12,197 nucleotides of DNA from Veillonella sp. (GTDB lineage: Bacteria; Bacillota; Negativicutes; Veillonellales; Veillonellaceae): the NCBI GenBank assembly GCA_022737715.1, contig JAIITD010000041.1:1-12197 (forward strand), read 5' to 3'. The notes below the pieces were generated by a model that was not told where the DNA came from, did not search any database, and was given only the letters and a program-made list of their open reading frames with translations. Both the position numbers and the translations under genes were made by a program. Below, piece by piece: positions 1-6,097 of the stretch; position 1 is the first letter of the stretch, and each line of letters opens with the position of its first letter.

Positions 1-2907
1 GCAGCACAAGATGCGGTTAAGGTGACAGGCACAGGTCTTGCTAATGTAACTGATTCCACTACTGGTGGTGTAAAAACATACAATGTAGATGTGAAGACTG
101 GTAATCTAGTAGTCAATGCGGCTGGTCAAGCTGGTGCAGCTGGTACAACAGGTGCAGGTGGTGCCGCTGGTGCTGATGGCGTAGCCACTACACAAAATGT
201 AGCATCCGCTATTAACGATGCCATCACTAAATCCAAAACTGATACAGCACAAGCTATTGCTGATGCAGAACACAAATTTGATGGCGATACAGGTACGACC
301 TCTGTACGTAAACACGGCGAAGTATTATCCATCAAAGGTGGCGTAACAGCTACTACTGATTTGACAACCGGTAATATCGGTGTTGTATCCGATGGTGCAG
401 GTACATTGAATATCCGTCTTGCTAAAACATTGACTGGTTTAACATCTGCTGCCTTCACTGATGGTACACACACAGTGACTATCGCAGGATCTGGCATTGA
501 CGCTGGTAATACAGAAATCAAACACGTTGGTAAAGCAACCACAGATGATGCTGCTGTAAATAAGAAACAAATGGATGATGCTGTGAAAGCCGCTACTGAT
601 TCTGTAACTACATTAGGTGATAACAAAGTATCCTTAGGTAGTGATTCCGGTACAACAACAGCTAAGAAATTAAGCACAACTGGTGGTATTAAATTCAACA
701 TTAAAGGTGATACTGGTGCGAACGCACTCATTACAACATCTGCAACAGGTGATGATGTAACCATCGCTCCAACTGCTAAGTTAAGTGCTGCTGTAACGGC
801 TGCTGAAAACTCTGCTAATAAAGACTTGTCCAACTTGTCTACTGCTGGTAATACATATATCCAAAATCTTGCAAAATCTGCAGCTTCTTGGAATGTAGAA
901 ACCAATGGCGCTGGTACAACTGCTGTAGCTGGTGGCGACACTGTAAACTTCATCAATGGCGATAACATCGCTATTACAAATACAGGTCGTTCCATTACAA
1001 TTGGTACCGCTAAAAACGTATCCTTCGATAAAGTCACTGTTGGTGGTGTTGTTATCGATAAGAATAATGGTATCGATGCAGGTGGCAAAGAAATTACAAA
1101 TGTAGGTCCTGCTACATCTGGTAACTCTGCTGTTAATAAGACACAAATGGATACCGCTATTACTAATGCTGTTAACAAAGCAACATCTGATGCTAAACAT
1201 GATTTCGGTGGCGATGATACAACTGTTGTTACACGTAAACATGGTGAAAAACTTAACATCAAGGGTGGTGCTTCTACAACAGCAGCCGATCTTACATCTG
1301 GTAACATCGCCGTTCTTGGTGATGCTGCAACAGGCACATTGAACATTCGCATGGCCAAAGCATTAACTGGCTTAAGCAGTGCTACTTTCACAACACCTAG
1401 TGGCACAACTGTTATCAATGGTGGCGGTATGACAATTACGCCAAGTACAACTGGTGCGGCACCTATTTCCATCACAACTGGTGGCATCAACGCTGGTAAT
1501 ACAGAAATTAAAAATGTGGCTGCTGGTACAACGCCTAATTCCGCTGTTAATAAACAACAAATGGACAATGCGATTTCTAATGCTACAGCTAATGTAGGTT
1601 TCAGTACAGCTGGTAACACAGGTACTGGTAGTGTAACTAATGGTCAAACATTGACTATTACTGGTACAAATGGTATTGAAACAAATGCAAGTGGTCAAAG
1701 TATCACAGTAGGTCTTGATGCTGCAACACGTGCCCAAATCAATAATGCTACAACAACTGCTAATAATGCAGCTAAGAAGGATTTGAGCAATATTGATAAT
1801 GCTGGTAAACAAGTGATCAAGGATACAGCTGCTTGGAATGTGAAAGTTAATGGCGCTGCTGCTGAAACTGTAAAAGGTGGCGATACCGTTACTTTCAACG
1901 ATGGCGATAATATTAAGGTTACGAATACTGGTAAAGATATTACCATTGCTACTAAGAAAGATGTGTCCTTCGATAAAGTTACTGTTGGTAACGTAGTAAT
2001 TGATAAAAATACTAACCGTATCAGTGGTTTGGCTAATGCAGCTAATAATGATGAAGCTGTTAACTTGGGTCAAATGAATGCCGCTATTAGTACTGCAACT
2101 GCAGGCACAGGTAATATTAAATACAAGGTTAATGGTGGTACTCAAAATTCTGTAGCGTTGACTACTGGTTTTGATTTCAAAGGTGATAGCAACATTCAAA
2201 TCACCGCTGATCCTGCGAACTCTGGTGTTATTAATTACAAATTGAATCCTGCATTGACAGGTATTACCTCTATTAGTGGTGGTACTGGTGCTCCTACTAT
2301 TACGCTTAATGCTGGTAGTGGTTCTACACCTGGTAATGTATCCATCAATAGTAATCTAGATATGGGTGGTAAACAAATCAATAATATTGGTGCTGCTACT
2401 CATGCTGGTGATGCAGTTAATAAAGCACAAATGGACCAAGCATTGCAAAATATTGCTGGTGCATCCAGTAATGCTGCTAAGTCTTATGCGTATAAGGCTG
2501 GTGCAGGTGCTGCCGCATTGGCTGCATTGAAACCAATTCAATACGATCCATTGGAACCAACACAAATTATGGCTGGTATTGGTAATTATAAATCTCAAAC
2601 AGCCGTAGCTCTTGGTGTGGCTCATTACACTAATGAAAACACTATGTTTAACTTAGGTGTTTCCTTAGATAGCCACGATGGTATCGTAAATGCTGGTGTA
2701 ACCCACAAATTTGGATATGGCCCTGAAAAGAAAGCTATTCCAGATAAATATAAAGGTGGCCCTATCAGTTCTATCTACGTAATGCAAGATGAAGTAACTG
2801 CATTGCAAGCAATTGTTCAAAAACAAGCTGCTGAAAATGAAGCCCTTCGTCAACAAAACGAAGATATGCAACGCAAGGTAGATATGATTCTATCTAAGAT
2901 TCATTAA
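1..2907 (+). CDS. Trimeric autotransporter adhesin (YadA-like), 5' partial
   Basis: The frame is open from base 1 to TAA at 2905-2907, so the gene starts upstream and the GTG at 22 is internal. The product is a surface adhesin that should trimerise and display its passenger outside the outer membrane. The passenger is rich in Gly, Ala, Thr and Asn. Five neck motifs of the form AVNxxQM lie at 553-573, 1129-1149, 1543-1563, 2056-2076 and 2413-2433. Two larger stalk modules are each present twice: a K/H-F-x-G-D...RKHGE...IKGG module, and a Trp-ring/GIN-like module ending in VSFDKVTVG. The YadA anchor (about 2464-2718) has the typical LKPIQYDPLEP linker and beta strands, with the last strand ending HKFGY. 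Unlike classical YadA, which ends at the barrel, about 62 further residues follow and form a coiled coil. Family assignment is secure; the ligand cannot be read from the sequence. Confidence 0.95.
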   Translation, partial: AAQDAVKVTGTGLANVTDSTTGGVKTYNVDVKTGNLVVNAAGQAGAAGTTGAGGAAGADGVATTQNVASAINDAITKSKTDTAQAIADAEHKFDGDTGTTSVRKHGEVLSIKGGVTATTDLTTGNIGVVSDGAGTLNIRLAKTLTGLTSAAFTDGTHTVTIAGSGIDAGNTEIKHVGKATTDDAAVNKKQMDDAVKAATDSVTTLGDNKVSLGSDSGTTTAKKLSTTGGIKFNIKGDTGANALITTSATGDDVTIAPTAKLSAAVTAAENSANKDLSNLSTAGNTYIQNLAKSAASWNVETNGAGTTAVAGGDTVNFINGDNIAITNTGRSITIGTAKNVSFDKVTVGGVVIDKNNGIDAGGKEITNVGPATSGNSAVNKTQMDTAITNAVNKATSDAKHDFGGDDTTVVTRKHGEKLNIKGGASTTAADLTSGNIAVLGDAATGTLNIRMAKALTGLSSATFTTPSGTTVINGGGMTITPSTTGAAPISITTGGINAGNTEIKNVAAGTTPNSAVNKQQMDNAISNATANVGFSTAGNTGTGSVTNGQTLTITGTNGIETNASGQSITVGLDAATRAQINNATTTANNAAKKDLSNIDNAGKQVIKDTAAWNVKVNGAAAETVKGGDTVTFNDGDNIKVTNTGKDITIATKKDVSFDKVTVGNVVIDKNTNRISGLANAANNDEAVNLGQMNAAISTATAGTGNIKYKVNGGTQNSVALTTGFDFKGDSNIQITADPANSGVINYKLNPALTGITSISGGTGAPTITLNAGSGSTPGNVSINSNLDMGGKQINNIGAATHAGDAVNKAQMDQALQNIAGASSNAAKSYAYKAGAGAAALAALKPIQYDPLEPTQIMAGIGNYKSQTAVALGVAHYTNENTMFNLGVSLDSHDGIVNAGVTHKFGYGPEKKAIPDKYKGGPISSIYVMQDEVTALQAIVQKQAAENEALRQQNEDMQRKVDMILSKIH
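124..186 (+). repeat. Collagen-like Gly-X-Y run in adhesin passenger
   Basis: Seven consecutive Gly-X-Y triplets (GQA GAA GTT GAG GAA GAD GVA) are encoded within the adhesin frame. The X and Y positions are mostly Ala and Thr, and there is no proline. The run sits just before a predicted helical stretch beginning TTQNVASAI. A short flexible or triple-helical spacer is possible; collagen-type folding is only an inference. Confidence 0.6.
268..462 (+). repeat. Adhesin stalk module A, copy 1
   Basis: This segment encodes HKFDGD...RKHGE...IKGG...LTTGNIGV...GTLNIRLAKTLTGL. It is closely matched by the segment at 1195-1389 in the same reading frame. Both copies lead into a neck motif. The similarity is clear in protein and only moderate in DNA, which suggests an old intragenic duplication. 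Confidence 0.75.
820..1062 (+). repeat. Adhesin Trp-ring/GIN-like module, copy 1
   Basis: The encoded module runs DLSN...AASWNV...GGDTVNFINGDNIAI...ITIGTAKNVSFDKVTVGGVVIDK. The conserved Trp followed by GGDTV-F--GDNI and then SFDKVTVG is typical of Trp-ring/GIN stalk domains in trimeric autotransporters. It pairs with the copy at 1777-2007. Confidence 0.75.
1195..1389 (+). repeat. Adhesin stalk module A, copy 2
   Basis: This segment encodes KHDFGGDD...RKHGEKLNIKGG...LTSGNIAV...GTLNIRMAKALTGL and matches copy 1 at 268-462. It is followed by a Gly/Thr-rich stretch and a neck motif at 1543-1563. Confidence 0.75.
1777..2007 (+). repeat. Adhesin Trp-ring/GIN-like module, copy 2
   Basis: The encoded module runs DLSN...AAWNVKVNG...GGDTVTFNDGDNIKV...ITIATKKDVSFDKVTVGNVVIDK. 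It aligns with 820-1062 but is a few residues shorter before the conserved Trp. The neck motif that follows has the variant AVNLGQM. Confidence 0.75.
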
Positions 2908-2960
2908 TTCTAATAATTTTAAAAGTTCCCTCTTGTATACAGAAGATTAGTTAGAATTAA
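2904..2960 (+). repeat. Inverted repeat overlapping adhesin stop
   Basis: Perfect 10-bp arms, TTAATTCTAA at 2904-2913 and TTAGAATTAA at 2951-2960, flank a 37-nt spacer. The left arm includes the adhesin stop codon. No T-run follows, so this is not a standard intrinsic terminator. It may protect the 3' end of the adhesin mRNA or form the first element of a structured leader. Confidence 0.45.
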
Positions 2961-2977
2961 GGAATATAGGACTGTTC

Positions 2978-3024
2978 AGTGGTCGGTCATTGTACTATCA
3001 AGGTGGCTGACCACTCCCTAGTGG
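2978..3024 (+). repeat. Stem-loop with alternative inner hairpin
   Basis: The arms at 2978-2989 and 3004-3015 form a 12-bp stem with two G-U wobbles and a 14-nt loop. The right arm can instead pair downstream, CCACT (3011-3015) with AGTGG (3020-3024), across a 4-nt loop. The two foldings exclude each other, so this could be a two-state RNA element. It does not match any riboswitch or T-box consensus I recognise. Confidence 0.4.
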
Positions 3025-3030
3025 GACAAG

Positions 3031-3090
3031 CAAACGGACTCTATCTAATTTTTTTCTCATACACACTCTCTCATGGATAGAGTTCGTTTG
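3031..3090 (+). repeat. Long inverted repeat with T-run in its loop
   Basis: The 15-bp arms at 3031-3045 and 3076-3090 (CAAACGGACTCTATC / GATAGAGTTCGTTTG) pair with a single G-U wobble. The 30-nt loop contains seven Ts at 3049-3055. Because the T-run is inside the loop and not after the stem, this is not an ordinary terminator on either strand. Confidence 0.5.
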
Positions 3091-3114
3091 TTATTGATAG
3101 TATATAGTTATAAC
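3088..3114 (+). promoter_or_regulatory. Possible promoter of the secreted-protein gene
   Basis: TTGTTA at 3088-3093 and TATAAC at 3109-3114 resemble -35 and -10 boxes, with a short 15-bp spacer. Transcription from here would give a leader of roughly 55 nt before the ATG at 3176. The match is weak, and the -10 overlaps the left arm of the next inverted repeat. Confidence 0.25.
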
Positions 3115-3145
3115 AGTACATACGGAGTCGCATTGTTACTGTTAT
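3110..3145 (+). promoter_or_regulatory. Leader hairpin upstream of the secreted-protein gene
   Basis: Perfect 9-bp arms, ATAACAGTA at 3110-3118 and TACTGTTAT at 3137-3145, enclose an 18-nt loop. The hairpin ends about 20 nt before the Shine-Dalgarno sequence AGGAG at 3165-3169. It could be an operator or a 5' UTR stem. Confidence 0.35.
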
Positions 3146-3175
3146 CTGAGACGTAAGGGATAAGAGGAGTAACAT

Positions 3176-3739
3176 ATGAAATCTGTATTGAAGAAAAGTC
3201 GTTTGTTTTTTATGTTAGCATCTTTGTTTGGGGCGGTGATTCCAGTGGCTCATGCAGCCGATTTAGTTCCTGTACAACCAACAGTAGCTGTCGTTGATGA
3301 ACAACATCAAGCGATTAGCTGGGCCAATCTAATGCTCAATGGTTTTTTACAACATCATACAGGCGCTTCTATTAATGAAATTTCTTTTGATGCTACCGAT
3401 ACAGTCGTTACATTGACTGTTGGTGGTTTTGATAAAGACGGTGTATATAAGGCCGTATTTACAAATACAGCCAATGAAGTTAAAGATGAAAAGGTTGGTA
3501 AACTTACCAAAACTGTAGAAAAAACAGCCTTTGATCCATCTACTATTTTGCCTCCTGCTGTAGCGGTAAACTTTGCTTATGCACAAGCTGAAGGTAAAGC
3601 AACAAGCCTTTTAAGCTGGGCTGTTAAAACTGATAAAGGCACGCCTAAATATACTGTTGTATTTGCGACACAAGATAAGAAAACCATTACTGTAGTATTC
3701 GATGCAGTGAGCGGCAAATTGTTAAGTGTAACCAAATAA
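3176..3739 (+). CDS. Secreted protein with PepSY-like C-terminus
   Basis: The 187-residue product begins with a Sec signal peptide: KK and R residues, then a hydrophobic core at about residues 10-24, and an AHA|AD signal-peptidase I site after Ala27. The mature protein should be periplasmic or secreted. The C-terminal third alternates strands and ends Y-T-V-V-F...I-T-V-V-F-D-A-V-S-G-K-L-L-S-V. This resembles the end of PepSY-type domains (VDA.TGKIL), small extracytoplasmic modules often linked to protease inhibition or metal-dependent binding. The middle region (about 40-130) is unrecognised. The start is supported by AGGAG at 3165-3169, six bases before the ATG. The gene is monocistronic, with inverted repeats upstream and a terminator downstream. 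Being a secreted protein is near certain; the PepSY assignment rests only on the pattern. Confidence 0.8.
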   Translation: MKSVLKKSRLFFMLASLFGAVIPVAHAADLVPVQPTVAVVDEQHQAISWANLMLNGFLQHHTGASINEISFDATDTVVTLTVGGFDKDGVYKAVFTNTANEVKDEKVGKLTKTVEKTAFDPSTILPPAVAVNFAYAQAEGKATSLLSWAVKTDKGTPKYTVVFATQDKKTITVVFDAVSGKLLSVTK

Positions 3740-3760
3740 CATGAATGCAATAATAATATT

Positions 3761-3782
3761 TGTATTAATACATATAATGTAT
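3761..3782. repeat. AT-rich palindromes downstream of secreted-protein gene
   Basis: TGTATTAATACA at 3761-3772 is a perfect 12-bp palindrome. It overlaps ATACAT/ATGTAT arms at 3769-3774 and 3777-3782. Such palindromes arise easily in AT-rich DNA, so a protein-binding role is only a possibility. Confidence 0.25.
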
Positions 3783-3829
3783 ATATATAGTGTTTAGGTA
3801 TTGCGTTACAAAATAGAATATTATGCACG

Positions 3830-3867
3830 AAACCTCGCTTTTCTTGATGAGAAAGGCGAGGTTTTTT
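3830..3867 (+). terminator. Rho-independent terminator
   Basis: A 15-bp stem (3830-3844 with 3850-3864, one G-U pair) around the loop TGATG is followed by a run of six Ts at 3862-3867. It ends the transcription unit of the secreted protein. It lies about 90 bp past the stop codon, so that mRNA has an AT-rich 3' UTR. Confidence 0.9.
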
Positions 3868-3893
3868 GGCGTTAATAGTAGCTTCATATAATA

Positions 3894-3931
3894 TAGTCAT
3901 AATGAGGTAACATCTATACGTAATATGACTA
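3894..3931. promoter_or_regulatory. Candidate operator dyad upstream of the Panacea pair
   Basis: TAGTCATA at 3894-3901 and TATGACTA at 3924-3931 are perfect 8-bp inverted arms. Their centres are 30 bp apart, close to three helical turns. The dyad lies about 85 bp upstream of the first gene of the unit. Autoregulation is common in toxin-antitoxin operons, so an operator is plausible but not shown. Confidence 0.3.
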
Positions 3932-3955
3932 AAAGATGAAAAACAGTGGATTTTA

Positions 3956-3984
3956 TTGTTGGTATCAATTACAATATATTTACT
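3956..3984 (+). promoter_or_regulatory. Possible promoter of the Panacea/membrane-protein unit
   Basis: TTGTTG at 3956-3961 and TTTACT at 3979-3984 are separated by 17 bp. The -10 match is only four of six bases. A promoter is expected somewhere here because a terminator ends the previous unit at 3867. Confidence 0.25.
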
Positions 3985-4016
3985 AGTAAGCTTGTATTAT
4001 GAAGGAGGAGAAGGCT

Positions 4017-4463
4017 ATGGAAGCAATGGAGGTTGCTAAATACATCATTAATTTATATTATGAAATGAATCAACCTTTAAGTAATTTAAAGTTACAAAAG
4101 TTGCTTTATTTTGTACAAGGTGCTTCGTTAGCTATTTTCAATAAGCCTGCCTTTGAAGATAATATCGAAGCGTGGCAATATGGGCCAGTTGTGCCTAATG
4201 TCTATTTCCCATATTCTTTATATGGCCCTTTAGATATTAAAGTTCAATACGATAATACTATAAGTGATGAGCAAATCGAAAAGGTTGCTAGGTTTATTAG
4301 TTTTTATTATAGAAATGTAGATCCGTTTACTTTGGTTAATGAAACTCATAAAGCTGGTAGTCCTTGGAGCAATGTATATCATATACATAAAAAAGGTGTA
4401 ATATCGACTAAAGCTATTTCTAGTTATTTTAAAGAATACTATTTAGAAAAATGGTTTGAGTAA
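4017..4463 (+). CDS. Panacea-domain (SocA/DUF4065-type) protein, putative antitoxin
   Basis: The 148-residue product has the hallmarks of the Panacea domain: VAKYIIN near the start, LSNLKLQKLLYFVQG at about 21-35, and AWQYGPVVP at about 52-60. The rest is helical, with conserved-looking SPW near the end. Panacea proteins include the Caulobacter antitoxin SocA and antitoxins for many unrelated toxins. I chose ATG 4017 over the in-frame ATG at 3999 because the only Shine-Dalgarno sequence, AAGGAGG at 4002-4008, lies inside the longer version and is correctly spaced for 4017. The stop is one base before the next gene's ATG, so the pair is translationally coupled. Its DNA is more AT-rich than that of the flanking core genes. 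The domain call is strong. The antitoxin role is inferred from family and partner; an adaptor-type proteolysis role, as for SocA, is the alternative. Confidence 0.88.
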   Translation: MEAMEVAKYIINLYYEMNQPLSNLKLQKLLYFVQGASLAIFNKPAFEDNIEAWQYGPVVPNVYFPYSLYGPLDIKVQYDNTISDEQIEKVARFISFYYRNVDPFTLVNETHKAGSPWSNVYHIHKKGVISTKAISSYFKEYYLEKWFE

Positions 4464-4464
4464 T

Positions 4465-5472
4465 ATGTGCAATAATAGTCATAACTATGCGGATAATCTT
4501 GATAGTCGTTTAGAAGAATATACAGCTGAAATAAATCAATTATGTCCTGATAATAGTAGGCCTGTTACACCACCAACATTAATCAATATATTAGATCAGA
4601 TTGCATCTATTCCAATAGATGGTCCAGTTCAAGATATTATACATTCATTAGCACAGTCGATTTATGATTTCTATGTTAGTGGCTCTAGACACTCATATGC
4701 TGAGATTTTTATTTTTCTAAGAGATCTTCAAGATGATTCAAATGATATCAATGATATTATTGAAAAATTAGAACTTATTGATCATAATACAGAAAGGTTA
4801 CGAGATTATATTTCTCAACATTCTCATGAATTTCATCCTAGTGAAGGAATTCATGTAGATGCAACATGTCAGACCGATTTTGATATCGTATTACGTTATT
4901 TTAAATTGCGTGACCATATTTTGTTAGAAACTGCACGTCTTAGATTTTGGTATGATAATAATAGACGTATTGAAGATAATATTAAAAAGTTATCTAAAAA
5001 TGTTGATGCGTCTAAAACTAAAGCTGAGGAAGTAAAACAACTAACTGAAACAGCACTTGATGAAGTTAAGACATTTAGAACAACACAAGTGACAATTTTG
5101 ACTGCATTCATTGCTATACTTTTAATGGTAGTAACAGACATAAAGTTTACAGCAAGTATGATTAATGCTATCGGAAAGGTTCCTCTATATCAAATTGCAT
5201 TATTAACGGCATTTGGTGCTTTTATTGCTTTGAATTTATCATTTGCATTGTTAGTGTTTATTGCTAATATAATTGATAAAAATTTGATGGTAGATTGTAG
5301 TGATTATATACCAAAAGATAAATTTAGTGATGATAGTAAAAGACATTGTGCGTATTGTAACGGATCTTGTGACTTTTTGGTACGATTTTGGAAGCGTTAT
5401 GCATATATGTGCTATATGAATATTATATTGGTTTTAATAATGATAGTAATTATTTGTAATAATTATTATTAG
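4465..5472 (+). CDS. Three-helix membrane protein coupled to Panacea gene, putative toxin/effector
   Basis: I do not recognise this 335-residue protein. From ATG 4465, residues 1 to about 165 look soluble and acidic. Residues 167-208 form a charged helix likely to be a coiled coil. Three hydrophobic segments follow at about 209-228, 244-270 and 314-331, so the C-terminus is embedded in the membrane. Between the second and third helices lie Cys278 and the cluster H294-C295-x2-C298-x3-C302, a possible metal knuckle or redox site. A TTG at 4456 would add three residues and overlap the upstream gene, but the ATG one base after that gene's TAA fits coupling better. No good Shine-Dalgarno precedes either start. 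Genes next to Panacea antitoxins often encode toxins, some acting on membranes, so a membrane-active toxin or abortive-infection effector is a reasonable inference. Confidence 0.8.
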   Translation: MCNNSHNYADNLDSRLEEYTAEINQLCPDNSRPVTPPTLINILDQIASIPIDGPVQDIIHSLAQSIYDFYVSGSRHSYAEIFIFLRDLQDDSNDINDIIEKLELIDHNTERLRDYISQHSHEFHPSEGIHVDATCQTDFDIVLRYFKLRDHILLETARLRFWYDNNRRIEDNIKKLSKNVDASKTKAEEVKQLTETALDEVKTFRTTQVTILTAFIAILLMVVTDIKFTASMINAIGKVPLYQIALLTAFGAFIALNLSFALLVFIANIIDKNLMVDCSDYIPKDKFSDDSKRHCAYCNGSCDFLVRFWKRYAYMCYMNIILVLIMIVIICNNYY

Positions 5473-5481
5473 ATAGATTTT

Positions 5482-5517
5482 ATAGGACTGACTATAACCG
5501 TAGTTGGTCCTATTTTT
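5482..5517 (+). terminator. Rho-independent terminator
   Basis: A 13-bp stem (5482-5494 with 5501-5513, two G-U wobbles) with loop TAACCG is followed by five Ts at 5513-5517. It begins ten bases after the stop of the membrane-protein gene, closing the two-gene Panacea unit. Confidence 0.88.
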
Positions 5518-5557
5518 GTAATGGTGAATGATGAAAGCATTCAGAATATGGATACTT

Positions 5558-5563
5558 TATAAT
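5558..5563 (+). promoter_or_regulatory. Possible -10 box upstream of small membrane-protein gene
   Basis: A perfect TATAAT lies 34 bp before ATG 5597 and downstream of the terminator at 5517, so a new promoter is expected here. No convincing -35 box lies 16-18 bp upstream. Confidence 0.35.
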
Positions 5564-5596
5564 TATATTTAGAATGATACTTTTATAGGAAAATCT

Positions 5597-5980
5597 ATGT
5601 CAGTGCTTGTCTTTGTAGGGTTTTTAGTATTCTTATATTGTATGTACTTTATTAAAAATCCTTATTTTACATTGAACAAAATAAAAATTAAACGATCGAA
5701 ATTTTTATTAGCATCAGAGCTTTCAATGGGTGGAATATTTTTCTTCTATACACTTTTTTCGGGATATTCTAAAACATTCAGATTTTTATTGGAGTTGGGA
5801 ATGGTAATAATGTGTTCTCTAGAAATGTGGTTAAGAATTCCGGCTATTAAAGAAGATTTTAACTTGTCGCCTGAAATTAAGGCTATGTTGATGGAAAAAG
5901 CAAAACGAGATTTTTATTCCGTTTTGCCAGTCTTCTTTATGATGGTGTGTATGATTGTTTTTGTCTATTTTCATAACTAA
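5597..5980 (+). CDS. Small four-helix membrane protein, unknown function
   Basis: The 127-residue product is mostly hydrophobic, with predicted membrane segments at about 2-20, 36-56, 61-79 and 107-125. A basic stretch, KIKIKRSK, lies between the first and second segments. A charged loop, PAIKEDFNLSPEIKAMLMEKAKR, lies before the last. I recognise no family. AGGA at 5587-5590 is spaced six bases from the ATG. It is separated from the Panacea unit by a terminator and followed 117 bp later by an immunity-like gene. Small multi-helix membrane proteins are common as immunity proteins against membrane-acting toxins and bacteriocins, which would fit the neighbourhood, but nothing in the sequence proves it. 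The gene is strongly AT-rich. Confidence 0.75.
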   Translation: MSVLVFVGFLVFLYCMYFIKNPYFTLNKIKIKRSKFLLASELSMGGIFFFYTLFSGYSKTFRFLLELGMVIMCSLEMWLRIPAIKEDFNLSPEIKAMLMEKAKRDFYSVLPVFFMMVCMIVFVYFHN

Positions 5981-6059
5981 ATAATAAGATCTTACTATTC
6001 GATAAAAAATAGGCTCTAATTACTTCAATGGAGATACTTATGAAGCCGGCCTTTTGCGA

Positions 6060-6081
6060 ATCGAATATATATCGAATATAT
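6060..6081 (+). repeat. Perfect tandem 11-bp repeat
   Basis: Two exact copies of ATCGAATATAT lie head to tail (6060-6070, 6071-6081), immediately before the AAAGG ribosome-binding site of the gene at 6098. The period is about one helical turn. It could be a binding site for a regulator, or a simple slippage product that tunes the leader. Confidence 0.55.
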
Positions 6082-6097
6082 AGAAAGGTTAGAGAAT

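Noticed and set aside
126..1619. Long minus-strand open frame (497 codons) opposite the adhesin
   Set aside because: It is a by-product of the adhesin's Gly/Ala/Thr/Asn codon bias. It has no recognisable domain, no ribosome-binding site, and the + frame has clear YadA features. Other minus-strand frames under the adhesin and dnaE fall for the same reason.
268..2007. CRISPR array or mobile-element repeats
   Set aside because: The repeats are long, in frame, diverged and coding, with no short regular spacing. No transposase, terminal inverted repeats or integrase are seen anywhere in the window.
2978..3024. T-box or known riboswitch
   Set aside because: GGTGG-like bases are present but no T-box core, specifier loop or downstream terminator; no other riboswitch consensus is seen.
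3577..3900. Minus-strand frame of 107 codons across the secreted-protein gene end
   Set aside because: It runs through a strong terminator stem and has no protein-like pattern or start signal.
3999..4016. Upstream ATG start for the Panacea gene
   Set aside because: The first codons of this version are the Shine-Dalgarno sequence (AAGGAGG at 4002-4008) of the ATG at 4017.
5521..5562. Tiny frame MVNDESIQNMDTL and hairpin 5525-5543 after the Panacea-unit terminator
   Set aside because: It is too short, has no ribosome-binding site, and the 6-bp hairpin has no T-run.
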